A DNA stretch of 64,000 nt from Sulfurimonas sp. (GCF_029027585.1 NZ_CP093397.1:1291405-1355404); one strand, 5' to 3'; counted from the stretch's first letter, positions 32,890 to 40,367 are shown. Notes: generated from the sequence alone by a model not told the origin. A program made the numbers and translations.

Positions 32890-33074
32890 TATATTAGTTC
32901 AGGGTCTATTTTAGAAAGAACATCTTCATATTTAGATATTATTTTTAGAAATCGTCGTTTTTCAGTAACTTCCAAAGCGTCTAAATCATCAAATTCTGTA
33001 GTAACGCACTCCTTTACCCATACTACAGTTGCATGTATTGCATGATTATTATAAATTTCTTCCCAACGATTCAT
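32889..33074 (-). CDS. Small hypothetical protein at the distal end of the integron
   Basis: 61 residues, acidic, no signal or membrane segment (MNRWEEIYNNHAIHATVVWV at the start). It follows the last attC on the minus strand and has a GGGAGAAG ribosome site. Its stop codon is formed with the IS3 end; without the IS it could have ended Glu-Leu-Ile-Tyr-Thr. It has no attC of its own, so it is either a last cassette that lost its attC or host DNA. Function unknown. Confidence 0.6.
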   Translation of the reverse strand: MNRWEEIYNNHAIHATVVWVKECVTTEFDDLDALEVTEKRRFLKIISKYEDVLSKIDPELI

Positions 33075-33102
33075 TTGCTTCTCCCAAATTAAATTTTTTG
33101 TA

Positions 33103-33170
33103 CACTAACGGTCGAAGATAGCCAATAAATTGCCGCTAGGTAATTTATTGGCTACTCTGTTTTGTTATGT
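33103..33170 (-). repeat. attC site 11 (most distal)
   Basis: 68 bp. R'' ACATAAC (complement at 33164-33170) matches the cassette start GTTATGT at 34252. Stem built on AGCCAATAAAT and ATTTATTGGCT around a CCGC loop. Its R' core reads GTTAGTG into the flanking DNA. Confidence 0.88.
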
Positions 33171-33175
33171 TTAAA

Positions 33176-33733
33176 CTACTTTACGACTTCAATTAAATCT
33201 TTATCTAATAAAAAACTGTCTATAAGTTTTTGCATAGCAATAGGGTAGTTTTCTAAAGCATTCTCAATGGCAATTTGACCTAAAAATGACGATTCCCATT
33301 CATGATGAATTGTATGCTCTTCTTCATATATCTTTCTATCTTTATTCATAACAATAAAATTAGCTGTTAAATCAGCTTCACCTATACTAAAGCTTGATAT
33401 TGAAACATCATTTTTCAATAGAATAGCTGATATCTTAATATTTGATTGTTTATCATAAATTGAAGCTTGTTTTAATTGCTCCTCCAAGGATTTTTCTAAA
33501 TATTTTGAAAAAGAACCACCATAAGGAGATGTCATATTAACAGCTCTCAAGCCTATTGTTTCATCTTTTTCATTTTTTATATTTCCATTTTGAATACTCA
33601 TTGCTTTTAGATTATTATCTTTCAAATCATTAATAGAGTTAAAATTAGGTTTAAATTCATGTCCTTTCATGGAACAACCAGTTGTAGTTAATAACAGAAT
33701 GAGTGTTATTAATATAAAGCCTACTAACTTCAT
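33176..33733 (-). CDS. Cassette-encoded lipoprotein of unknown function
   Basis: 185 residues with a lipoprotein signal (TTTGCSM, Cys at residue 20). The rest is soluble and mixed alpha/beta, with no family I recognise. Its pattern (residues 60-130, including VNMTSPYGGSFSKYLEKSL and KISAILLKND) recalls curli or YajG-type lipoproteins but that is weak. Its start codon overlaps the restored stop of the upstream lipoprotein gene (TAATG), so both form a two-gene cassette. Confidence 0.7.
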   Translation of the reverse strand: MKLVGFILITLILLLTTTGCSMKGHEFKPNFNSINDLKDNNLKAMSIQNGNIKNEKDETIGLRAVNMTSPYGGSFSKYLEKSLEEQLKQASIYDKQSNIKISAILLKNDVSISSFSIGEADLTANFIVMNKDRKIYEEEHTIHHEWESSFLGQIAIENALENYPIAMQKLIDSFLLDKDLIEVVK

Positions 33734-34196
33734 TATTTTTCCTTTTTAAATACATTAGATACTTTTAATTTATTTAACATAGTTTTAAAAGCTTTTTCAG
33801 TTGCTTTTTGAGCCGATAATGAGAAATTTTCTTTAAATTCATTATATTCTGCATTACCTTCTTCATAAACAGTTTCTTCCCATATTTTGTTCCATCTAAG
33901 CTAATCGCTTCACATTTTAGTGCAACAGTAAACTTTGTAGGTGGCCAAGTAAATGCACCTTCCGTATCTTTATATGGAGTATATTCAACTTTATCTCCAC
34001 CTCCGCCAGAAGTAGTAACTTTGAGTTGTTTGTTATGTTTAGATATATAATAACCAACATTAACATCAACTTTCTTTTCTACCTTTGTTTCTCTAATATC
34101 CTCAAGCGATGGACTTATCGATATTTTGTGAGAACATCCACTTAATAATGTTATAGCTACTATACTCGTTGCTAGTAATTTGTACTGTTTTTTCAA
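33733..34196 (-). pseudogene. Cassette-encoded lipoprotein, frameshifted
   Basis: Begins with a lipoprotein signal (TLLSGCSH) and a sensible sequence to FTVALKCEAISLDGTK (about residue 103). The frame then turns into low-complexity Lys/Leu and stops at 33774. Restoring one T to the TTTT at 33885-33888 gives IWEETVYEEGNAEYNEFKEN and onward, ending at a TAA that overlaps the next gene's ATG. The intact product would be about 154 residues. Either a real mutation or a homopolymer read error. Function unknown. Confidence 0.75.
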
Positions 34197-34245
34197 TGTT
34201 TGATTCCTCTTTTGTATTAAATTAAAATATGTAGCTATAAAAGTG

Positions 34246-34314
34246 ACATAACGGCTGTCTTGAGAAATAAGTCGCCGCTAGGCTACTTATTTCCTCTCCA
34301 AGTACTTGTTATCT
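34246..34314 (-). repeat. attC site 10
   Basis: 69 bp. R'' AGATAAC (complement at 34308-34314) is the reverse complement of the cassette start GTTATCT (complement at 35190-35196). The central stem resembles attC 11 and attC 2 (GTCGCCGCTAGGC). Confidence 0.88.
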
Positions 34315-34319
34315 GGTTA

Positions 34320-34562
34320 TTACAGTTCCACAATTTCTATACTTTTTGAATGTTTTAAAGCTTCATCGATAAAAATTTTCATAGCTTCTCCTACAGTTTT
34401 TTGGTCAACTAGATTATCTAACAAATAAAATCCATAATCTTCTACTGAATAATTATATATCTCTGTCATTTGACTACTAATAGGTGATGGTAGTTTATTT
34501 AAAACTTCACGGGATTTGTATGCTTTTGGCATATCAAAAATTATTTTATATTCTTTTTTCAT
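34320..34562 (-). CDS. Small cassette-encoded protein of unknown function
   Basis: 80 residues, soluble, begins MKKEYKIIFDMPKAYKSREV. AGGAAAG ribosome site. It shares a cassette with the nuclease-like gene upstream (18 bp gap, no attC between), so the two may work together, for example as toxin and partner, but nothing in the sequence proves this. Confidence 0.6.
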   Translation of the reverse strand: MKKEYKIIFDMPKAYKSREVLNKLPSPISSQMTEIYNYSVEDYGFYLLDNLVDQKTVGEAMKIFIDEALKHSKSIEIVEL

Positions 34563-34580
34563 TTTCTTTCCTGATATCTA

Positions 34581-35129
34581 TTATCTGTACTTTTTTTCAA
34601 TATGTTCAATTTCTTTTTTTAGTTCGTCATATTTTATCTTAATCGGATGTAATTTTAACAAGCTAGAAAGTGTAATACTTTTTTGAACTGTAACTTTATC
34701 ATTTAAAATTTTAGTTTCTAAAATATAAAAATCCCATTGAGATAGATTTAGTGGGTCAACACTATTTTTATCTTTGTGTGACAATACACAAAAAATATAA
34801 ATATCTGATTGTCTTATTCTTTCTTTACTTCGTTTATTTGTTGAATAATCCCAATTTGATGTTGGCTGTATTCCAAATATTATTTTTGATAATTCAGTTT
34901 GTTCCCAACTTTGAAGATATGAAGATGATTTAATTTCGATTTTTAAACCATTTTTGGTTTTTAAATCATAGGCATCCCATTCTTCTCTCGGCTTATCCAA
35001 AATATCTATTGTTGATGCAACAATAAATTCGGCTAAAACTCCACGAAGTGCATTTCCCAATAATTCTGAACTCGACCATTTCCAAAATGAAAGTACATTT
35101 AATGATAATTTTTCATCATTAAAATTAAA
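34581..35129 (-). pseudogene. Cassette-encoded nuclease-like protein, probably interrupted by a stop codon
   Basis: The frame carries LSLNVLSFWKWSSSELLGNA, then RGVLAEFIVASTI and, later, WDAYDLKTKNGLKIEIKSSS. The last part fits a PD-(D/E)xK nuclease core (Glu, Asp, then E-x-K). Protein-like sequence continues upstream through a TAA at 35132-35130 (ELEILPAIKTVQKNGQE before it), right to the cassette start. An original gene thus seems broken by one stop. The first start codon after the stop is a TTG at 35060, which would cut off conserved-looking residues. The nuclease assignment is from motif only. Confidence 0.55.
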
Positions 35130-35189
35130 TTATTCTTGTCCATTTTTTTGAACTGTTTTGATTGCTGGTAAAATTTCTAACTCCTGTGC

Positions 35190-35260
35190 AGATAACGTTT
35201 AAGGAGAGCAATATTTGACCCTCTCTTGGGGCAAATATTGGCTCCTGCGTTTTGTTATAC
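35190..35260 (-). repeat. attC site 9
   Basis: 71 bp. R'' GTATAAC (complement at 35254-35260) matches the cassette start GTTATAC (complement at 35640-35646). Stem arms GAGCCAATATTTG and CAAATATTGCTC. Confidence 0.88.
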
Positions 35261-35626
35261 TTTATCTTGCTCAGCAGTTGTAGAAATTTCTTTTTTTTCT
35301 GTGAGAAGAGAGATTCCCCTGAAAATTAAAGCAAACACACCTGCAAAAACTAAACTTGTAATAATTGATTTAGGTAAGACCCATTGCATTACGAAGTAAT
35401 TGGCATAAAATTTATATAAAAATCCTATTGCTACTACACTTAAATAAGCTATTTTCATTTTTGTGTTTTTTATATTAAACAAACTAGTAATGATAAATAT
35501 TGTAATAAACGCAACAATCGTAAATATAAAAAATCCAGCAATTTTATCTGGTCTTGTAACAATGAGGGGTGCCATTACAACCAACGCGGTTATTATAGAT
35601 AAGATAATTCTTAACTTCATGTTCAT
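35255..35626 (-). CDS. Cassette-encoded membrane protein, four helices
   Basis: 123 residues with four hydrophobic segments (about 6-24, 30-50, 60-76, 85-105) and a short polar tail. No family recognised. The stop codon lies in the R'' box of its own attC. AAGGAAAAG ribosome site before the ATG. Confidence 0.7.
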   Translation of the reverse strand: MNMKLRIILSIITALVVMAPLIVTRPDKIAGFFIFTIVAFITIFIITSLFNIKNTKMKIAYLSVVAIGFLYKFYANYFVMQWVLPKSIITSLVFAGVFALIFRGISLLTEKKEISTTAEQDKV

Positions 35627-35639
35627 TTCTTTTCCTTGT

Positions 35640-35708
35640 GTATAACGTTTAAGGAGAGCAATATGAAACCGATTGAGGTTTCATATTGGCTCCTGCGTTT
35701 TGTTAGAG
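35640..35708 (-). repeat. attC site 8
   Basis: 69 bp. R'' CTCTAAC differs at one base from the reverse complement of its cassette start (GTTAAAG); a G-U pair would keep the stem. The outer parts are nearly the same as attC 9. Confidence 0.85.
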
Positions 35709-36022
35709 GCTTTGCTCTCAATAGTAAATTTGATAAGTCTGTATATCATGTTTGTAATTTGTAAAACTACTAAAAAAATTAATGTTGGAATCCAGCTCGC
35801 AACATTTATATATAATTTTTCTAATTCAATTACTTTTGTTATCAATACACTTGGATCGTTAATATAGCTTAGTAAAACAAATAATTGAATTCTAAATCCT
35901 ATCCACCCACCTAGTATTATAGTTGGGTATTTTAAATAGCATTTTGTATTTTTTGCAAAAATATAAATTATTGTAATTACAATAAACGGTAATGCCACTA
36001 ATAAATAAACTAAAATTTCCAT
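35681..36022 (-). CDS. Cassette-encoded membrane protein, three helices
   Basis: 113 residues with membrane segments at about 4-22, 34-53 and 72-94. No family recognised. The frame runs past the R'' box and ends inside the attC stem, so the last nine or so residues (NKTQEPI) are read from the attC. Ribosome site AAAGGAGC directly after the gene-less cassette. Confidence 0.65.
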   Translation of the reverse strand: MEILVYLLVALPFIVITIIYIFAKNTKCYLKYPTIILGGWIGFRIQLFVLLSYINDPSVLITKVIELEKLYINVASWIPTLIFLVVLQITNMIYRLIKFTIESKASNKTQEPI

Positions 36023-36034
36023 ATATGCTCCTTT

Positions 36035-36189
36035 AACGGCAGCGCGGGTGAGTGGCGGCTGAATTTGAAAACTTGTTTTCTGATTCAGATGTCCGCTCCT
36101 CCCGCTTGTTGTCTGATGCGAATGCAGCAGTCAATAAGCGGGTGTTCAACCCGCGCTGCCGTTGTCTGAATGCGAAGCGTTCAGACAAC
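36035..36189 (-). repeat. Gene-less 155-bp cassette, copy 1
   Basis: Same unit as 36909-37063, 39005-39159 and 39941-40095; differs by one base (AAGCGGGTG for AAGTGGGTG). Its attC is 36031-36114 (84 bp): R'' AGACAAC is the reverse complement of the unit's own start GTTGTCT. It lies 12 bp before the ATG at 36022. Confidence 0.9.
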
Positions 36190-36252
36190 GTTTGTCGTGA
36201 GCAATAATTTTCCCGCTAGGGCAAATTATTGGTCTCCTCGTGCTTGTTATAT
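36183..36252 (-). repeat. attC site 6
   Basis: 70 bp, ending the cassette of the 223-residue gene. R'' ATATAAC matches the cassette start GTTATAT at 36905-36911. Stem GACCAATAATTTG / AAAATTATTGCTC. Confidence 0.87.
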
Positions 36253-36887
36253 ACTGCAAATCTTACTTCTTTTGGATTAACATGTATATAGTGTCCTTCA
36301 TTGTTCTTTTCTAAAAATTCTATTTTGCTACTTTTTACGCTAATAGATTTATTAGAATCATGATATAACCATGCTTCATCAAAAAACTCATCACCATTTT
36401 CTGTAACTGAACGTTCAAAAGTTATATTCATATTAAAATGACTTAATAAGTAGTGAATAGCTTCATATGATGTTTTTAGAAAACAAAATGTGTCAGCAGT
36501 ATTCTGATAATTTATTTTTGATAGGTTTCTCATAAAACAAAATTTATCTGTTTTATATTCAAATGAAGAACTTAATTGAATTAATGCTATACGATTAGTA
36601 TCTCTTAAATCAAAATGTTTAGAGGTGTCAGCTACATCACCAATGATTTTATTTTCATGTGATGCAATATGTATCGCTTTTCGTTCTTTCTTTACATCTG
36701 TATCATTACCACCGTTTTTCTTGATAAAATAATCTGTATGATGATGAATATTTTTTGCTAGGTCTTTAGATAGTCTTGTAAGCTCTGAAATTTTTGGCTC
36801 TAAAACCAGTCTTTCTGATAGCAACTGGTTTAAATCATCCCATGGTTTTAATATATTAGTAGTAAATTCCAACTCTATTTCATTCAT
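36216..36887 (-). CDS. Cassette-encoded protein of unknown function
   Basis: 223 residues, soluble, no signal peptide. Helical first third (to about residue 60) with LAKNIHHHTDYFIKKNGGND, then mixed structure. It carries no motif I know. The last eight residues come from the attC, and the stop at 36216 lies in the attC stem. Confidence 0.65.
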   Translation of the reverse strand: MNEIELEFTTNILKPWDDLNQLLSERLVLEPKISELTRLSKDLAKNIHHHTDYFIKKNGGNDTDVKKERKAIHIASHENKIIGDVADTSKHFDLRDTNRIALIQLSSSFEYKTDKFCFMRNLSKINYQNTADTFCFLKTSYEAIHYLLSHFNMNITFERSVTENGDEFFDEAWLYHDSNKSISVKSSKIEFLEKNNEGHYIHVNPKEVRFAVYNKHEETNNLP

Positions 36888-36908
36888 TAAAAATTCCTAT
36901 ATGTATAT

Positions 36909-37063
36909 AACGGCAGCGCGGGTGAGTGGCGGCTGAATTTGAAAACTTGTTTTCTGATTCAGATGTCCGCTCCTCCCGCTTGTTGTCTGATGCGAATGCA
37001 GCAGTCAATAAGTGGGTGTTCAACCCGCGCTGCCGTTGTCTGAATGCGAAGCGTTCAGACAAC
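36909..37063 (-). repeat. Gene-less 155-bp cassette, copy 2
   Basis: Identical to copies 3 and 4. attC at 36905-36988. The open frame at 36880-37062 spans this repeat and is not a gene. It lies 21 bp before the ATG at 36887. Confidence 0.92.
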
Positions 37064-37127
37064 GTTTATGTTGAGCAATAGTTAACCCGCTCTTGGGTTA
37101 ACTATTGGCTCCAGCTACTTGTTAAAT
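37057..37127 (-). repeat. attC site 4
   Basis: 71 bp. R'' ATTTAAC (complement at 37121-37127) matches the cassette start GTTAAAT at 39001-39007. Stem AGCCAATAGTTAACCC / GGGTTAACTATTGCTC; here the reading is on the minus strand. Confidence 0.88.
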
Positions 37128-38983
37128 ACTGAATCAACATACTCAAGATATCTAATTCTTGCTCTTGTTTTCCTTGCAATACATGCATTTATTTGAGCCT
37201 GTTCTTTAAATTGACTACATTCATGATTTCTTTTTTTTATCCATTTTATTTGACTTTTTTTAACTTGTTTTACTATATTTTCATGAGAAATAGCTTTTTT
37301 GTATACTTGCAATAACTCTCTATCATAAATTGATAATCCTTCGCTTGAGCAAATAGCTTTTTCAATATTATTTAACTTTACATCACATGAAAAGCTAGGT
37401 TGAATATTACTTGATTTAGGGTACTTTTTTACAATTTCTTCAAATCCAAGTTTTTTTTCTTCAGCTGTAAAACGTGGATTTTTATTTATATAAAAGTCTA
37501 AAGAATTTCCTTTTGTATCAGTTATATTAATATCTGAACCATTAGCAATCAAGTATTGAATTAGTTCAATAGAAGCATTTTCTGCCGCATAGGTTAGTGC
37601 ACTTCTATTGTTTCTTTCCATCTTAGGATCACATATGCTATCACTTTTCCATTCTGTCAAATTATTAATTGGCCACCCTTGTTTTACAAGATATTTTACA
37701 CTGTCATAATTATTCATATGTGCTGCAAACATAAGAAAGTCTTTTTCATAAAATGTTTTTATATCGTTTTGCTTTATTGTATCAGGAAGTTCTTTTAGCA
37801 TTTTCGGATTATCCACCAATAGAGATAATATCGTTAAAGGTAAATGAGGTATATTTTGATACCCAACTTTTAATAATTTTAAATTATTTTCTAAATTTTC
37901 CCAGTTATTATAAGTACCATCAACAAGCTTTTGTAAAAATGAAGTATCTTGATTCGCACCATAATAAACACCTAATGAATAGTACGCTCCTGGCATTGAA
38001 TCAATAATAGCTGAGGCAAGTTTTTCTGCGTCTTCAGTAGAGTATTCATAATTATTTATATAATAAACTTTCAATTCATTAATTGCATCGAGTTTTGTAT
38101 TCGCATGTGTTTTAAACTCGCGATAGCTCCAAATATCTTGATATTTCCAATCATCAAAATGTTTACGTTGAAAATCTTTTACTTCCCAACTATTGTTACC
38201 ACTTTGCCATGTTGGAACAATTGCCCATGGTCTGATGATTGACATAGAAGCATATAGTTTTCCAGAACTCTCAGCGTATGCTTCGGGATGTGATGTTCCG
38301 CAATGTCCGGTTGAAAGAGTGATTTCTTCCACTGCTTCTTTATAAGCTGTAAAGAAAGGAAAGTCTTGTCCAGAGTTTTTAGGTGAAAAGTTTTCAAATA
38401 TTTTAATTGTACAAACTTTTTTAGTAGTACCATTAAGAGATAGTTTATGTATACTTCGCATCGAATTGTGTCGATAAAAGTCACCAAAGTCTTCTAATAC
38501 ATACCAATTATTTTCATACTGAAAAGGCATGTTTTCCCACCATGAGAAATCAGAGCCATAAGCTAATTTTCCCATAGGGTAGAATGGTTTAATTTTATCA
38601 TCTGAACCACTTTTTAACTGTTCTTCTAAAATACTTGTTTGATTCTGGTCTATCATATACCCTGTTGAAATTTCTCCACGCCAGCTATGCCATCTTTGAT
38701 GATATACAATATCCTTTTCAACTCCATCTATAGTGATTTTTGTTGTTTTAATATTTCCATAGATTCCTTCTATTTCCCTCGAATCAAATTCAGGATTAAA
38801 AACATCTTTTGATTCAATTGTTCCCGAGGTTTTAACTTCTTTTGATTCATACAGTTTTGTATAGTGGTCTAAAACTAGCTTACAAACATTTGGTTCAACT
38901 ATATTGGGTGCAAAAGGTTCCTTAGCAAAAACTTGACCAATATTCCCTATTAAAATTATTAAAGTTATTAGTTTTATATACAT
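37115..38983 (-). CDS. Large cassette-encoded exported protein with ankyrin repeats and LprI-like domain
   Basis: 622 residues, about ten times a typical small cassette product. It has a Sec signal peptide (cleavage after VFA, residue 20), a central region without known family, and two or three ankyrin repeats at about 425-510 (LMFAAHMNNYDSVKYLVKQG; ALTYAAENASIELIQYLIAN). A C-terminal DUF1311/LprI-like domain (about 530-615) has paired cysteines and QIKWIKKRNHECSQF. LprI inhibits lysozyme in mycobacteria. I infer a periplasmic protein with a protective or binding role. The TAG stop lies in its attC. Confidence 0.75.
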   Translation of the reverse strand: MYIKLITLIILIGNIGQVFAKEPFAPNIVEPNVCKLVLDHYTKLYESKEVKTSGTIESKDVFNPEFDSREIEGIYGNIKTTKITIDGVEKDIVYHQRWHSWRGEISTGYMIDQNQTSILEEQLKSGSDDKIKPFYPMGKLAYGSDFSWWENMPFQYENNWYVLEDFGDFYRHNSMRSIHKLSLNGTTKKVCTIKIFENFSPKNSGQDFPFFTAYKEAVEEITLSTGHCGTSHPEAYAESSGKLYASMSIIRPWAIVPTWQSGNNSWEVKDFQRKHFDDWKYQDIWSYREFKTHANTKLDAINELKVYYINNYEYSTEDAEKLASAIIDSMPGAYYSLGVYYGANQDTSFLQKLVDGTYNNWENLENNLKLLKVGYQNIPHLPLTILSLLVDNPKMLKELPDTIKQNDIKTFYEKDFLMFAAHMNNYDSVKYLVKQGWPINNLTEWKSDSICDPKMERNNRSALTYAAENASIELIQYLIANGSDINITDTKGNSLDFYINKNPRFTAEEKKLGFEEIVKKYPKSSNIQPSFSCDVKLNNIEKAICSSEGLSIYDRELLQVYKKAISHENIVKQVKKSQIKWIKKRNHECSQFKEQAQINACIARKTRARIRYLEYVDSVFNK

Positions 38984-39004
38984 TACACTTCCTCTTAGGT
39001 ATTT

Positions 39005-39159
39005 AACGGCAGCGCGGGTGAGTGGCGGCTGAATTTGAAAACTTGTTTTCTGATTCAGATGTCCGCTCCTCCCGCTTGTTGTCTGATGCGAATGCAGCAG
39101 TCAATAAGTGGGTGTTCAACCCGCGCTGCCGTTGTCTGAATGCGAAGCGTTCAGACAAC
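39005..39159 (-). repeat. Gene-less 155-bp cassette, copy 3
   Basis: attC at 39001-39084. 22 bp before the ATG at 38983 of the ankyrin gene, so that gene has no room for a promoter other than in this unit or beyond. Confidence 0.92.
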
Positions 39160-39220
39160 GGTCGAATATAGCCAATAAGTCGCCGCTAGGCTACTTATTG
39201 GCTACTATGTTTTGTTGTAT
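39153..39220 (-). repeat. attC site 2
   Basis: 68 bp. R'' ATACAAC (complement at 39214-39220) is the exact reverse complement of the cassette start GTTGTAT (39937-39943). Stem AGCCAATAAGTAGCC / CGACTTATTGGCT. Confidence 0.9.
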
Positions 39221-39227
39221 CTTTTCT

Positions 39228-39515
39228 TCAGTAATGCTTTGCTTTGTCTAAAGGAGTACCACCGTCTCCTTTAATTTTAAGTTCTTTACATATAATAGCA
39301 AAAATATTAGGTAGAATACCTGGTATTTCAGTGTTTTTACCATGGTCGTTTAGTGATCTTATACTTGGAAATTTATTCCATTGTTCTGTTCGAGTAATGT
39401 ATTGATTTACTTCATGATGTTTTGTGAAGTTACAATCTAAAAAAATCTTAATATACTCATTTATTTCATATTTTTCTTCAAGAGATAAATCAGATTGATA
39501 TAGTAATTCTGCCAT
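39228..39515 (-). CDS. Small cassette-encoded protein of unknown function
   Basis: 95 residues from the ATG at 39515 (MAELLYQSDLSLEEKYEINE), one base after the previous stop. Soluble and charged; no family recognised. A longer frame to 39554 would overlap the upstream gene. The second gene of a two-gene cassette. Confidence 0.6.
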   Translation of the reverse strand: MAELLYQSDLSLEEKYEINEYIKIFLDCNFTKHHEVNQYITRTEQWNKFPSIRSLNDHGKNTEIPGILPNIFAIICKELKIKGDGGTPLDKAKHY

Positions 39516-39516
39516 T

Positions 39517-39852
39517 TTAGTTTTGAGAAATAAGCTCATCAAGCTTATTTTCATCTATCTCATTTAATTTATCAGCTATAACAATTAATGAATTCTCTTT
39601 TGTTGTTGACATTACAAGAATTTCTTTACCATCGAGCATAAAACCTAAAGCCATTGGAGAAACATAAGTTTCATAGTTTTCAGTTTTTAATGTTCCTATG
39701 AACAATGCGGGTTTAATATGCACTAGTGCATAATCATTTTTTCTTAGATTATCAATACCAAGGTTTATCGCACTTAGTCTTTTCTTATAATTATTTTCAA
39801 TTATCTTATAGATAATAATTAATATAATTATAATCGAAATTACTGTTAACAT
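39517..39852 (-). CDS. Small cassette-encoded membrane-anchored protein
   Basis: 111 residues from the ATG at 39852. One N-terminal membrane helix (LTVISIIIILIIIYKII), then a soluble domain of about 85 residues (YALVHIKPALFIGTL, FMLDGKEILVMST). First gene of the first gene-bearing cassette and so the one most likely to be expressed from the integron promoter. No family recognised. Confidence 0.6.
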   Translation of the reverse strand: MLTVISIIIILIIIYKIIENNYKKRLSAINLGIDNLRKNDYALVHIKPALFIGTLKTENYETYVSPMALGFMLDGKEILVMSTTKENSLIVIADKLNEIDENKLDELISQN

Positions 39853-39940
39853 TTTAAGTCCTAAAATTAAATTTACCAAATTTATCAGTTATGAAAAATA
39901 GGTATATCTAAATTTTAGAAATATTTTAAAACTTAGATAC

Positions 39941-40095
39941 AACGGCAGCGCGGGTGAGTGGCGGCTGAATTTGAAAACTTGTTTTCTGATTCAGATGTCC
40001 GCTCCTCCCGCTTGTTGTCTGATGCGAATGCAGCAGTCAATAAGTGGGTGTTCAACCCGCGCTGCCGTTGTCTGAATGCGAAGCGTTCAGACAAC
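39941..40095 (-). repeat. Gene-less 155-bp cassette, copy 4 (first in the array)
   Basis: Sits at the attI junction, so it is the most recently inserted cassette by the usual rule. attC at 39937-40020. Ends carry the 15-bp inverted repeat AACGGCAGCGCGGGT / ACCCGCGCTGCCGTT, and the side facing attI carries a palindrome with arms GTTGTCTGAA / TTCAGACAAC. Confidence 0.92.
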
Positions 40096-40367
40096 TATTT
40101 ATTCAACCCCATTCTAGTGAAAAAAACCTTAAATACCATTATTAGTAGACACTAATAATGTACCCCTAAAATTAACATAAATAGTAAAATAGTTAAATAA
40201 CATGACAAAATGCAATGGAATTGAGCTTTTTGTATTTTTTGTATTATTATTCTTAAAGAATTTGTGTCCTTTTAAAAATAAAAATGCCGTTAATTGAACA
40301 TAAATGGGTATTATTTATTGATTTTGGATTAAAAGAGCATAGGTAAGCTTAAAATATGGAGTCTATT
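40089..40367 (-). other. attI and integron leader region
   Basis: The cassette junction is at 40095/40096, where the minus strand reads AATAAATAG-TTGTCTG; the point of insertion is after the G. An inverted repeat lies at 40138-40159 (ATTATTAGT / ACTAATAAT). The cassette promoter and the intI promoter should be here but I find no consensus boxes on either strand. 40159-40190 resembles the end of the local IS3 element. Confidence 0.65.

Noticed and set aside
36880..37062. A 60-residue open frame on the minus strand
   Set aside because: It lies almost wholly in a copy of the 155-bp gene-less cassette and joins its attC; other copies do not keep the frame in the same context.
36035..40095. CRISPR array
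   Set aside because: The repeats are 155 bp, far apart, and separated by genes, and no cas genes are present; attC structure explains them.
39958..40155. A 65-residue open frame on the plus strand across a gene-less cassette and attI
   Set aside because: It crosses the recombination junction and exists only because of the repeat; direction is opposite to the cassettes.
40096..40367. Consensus cassette promoter in the attI region
   Set aside because: I looked on both strands and found no pair of boxes with proper spacing, so I do not report a promoter.
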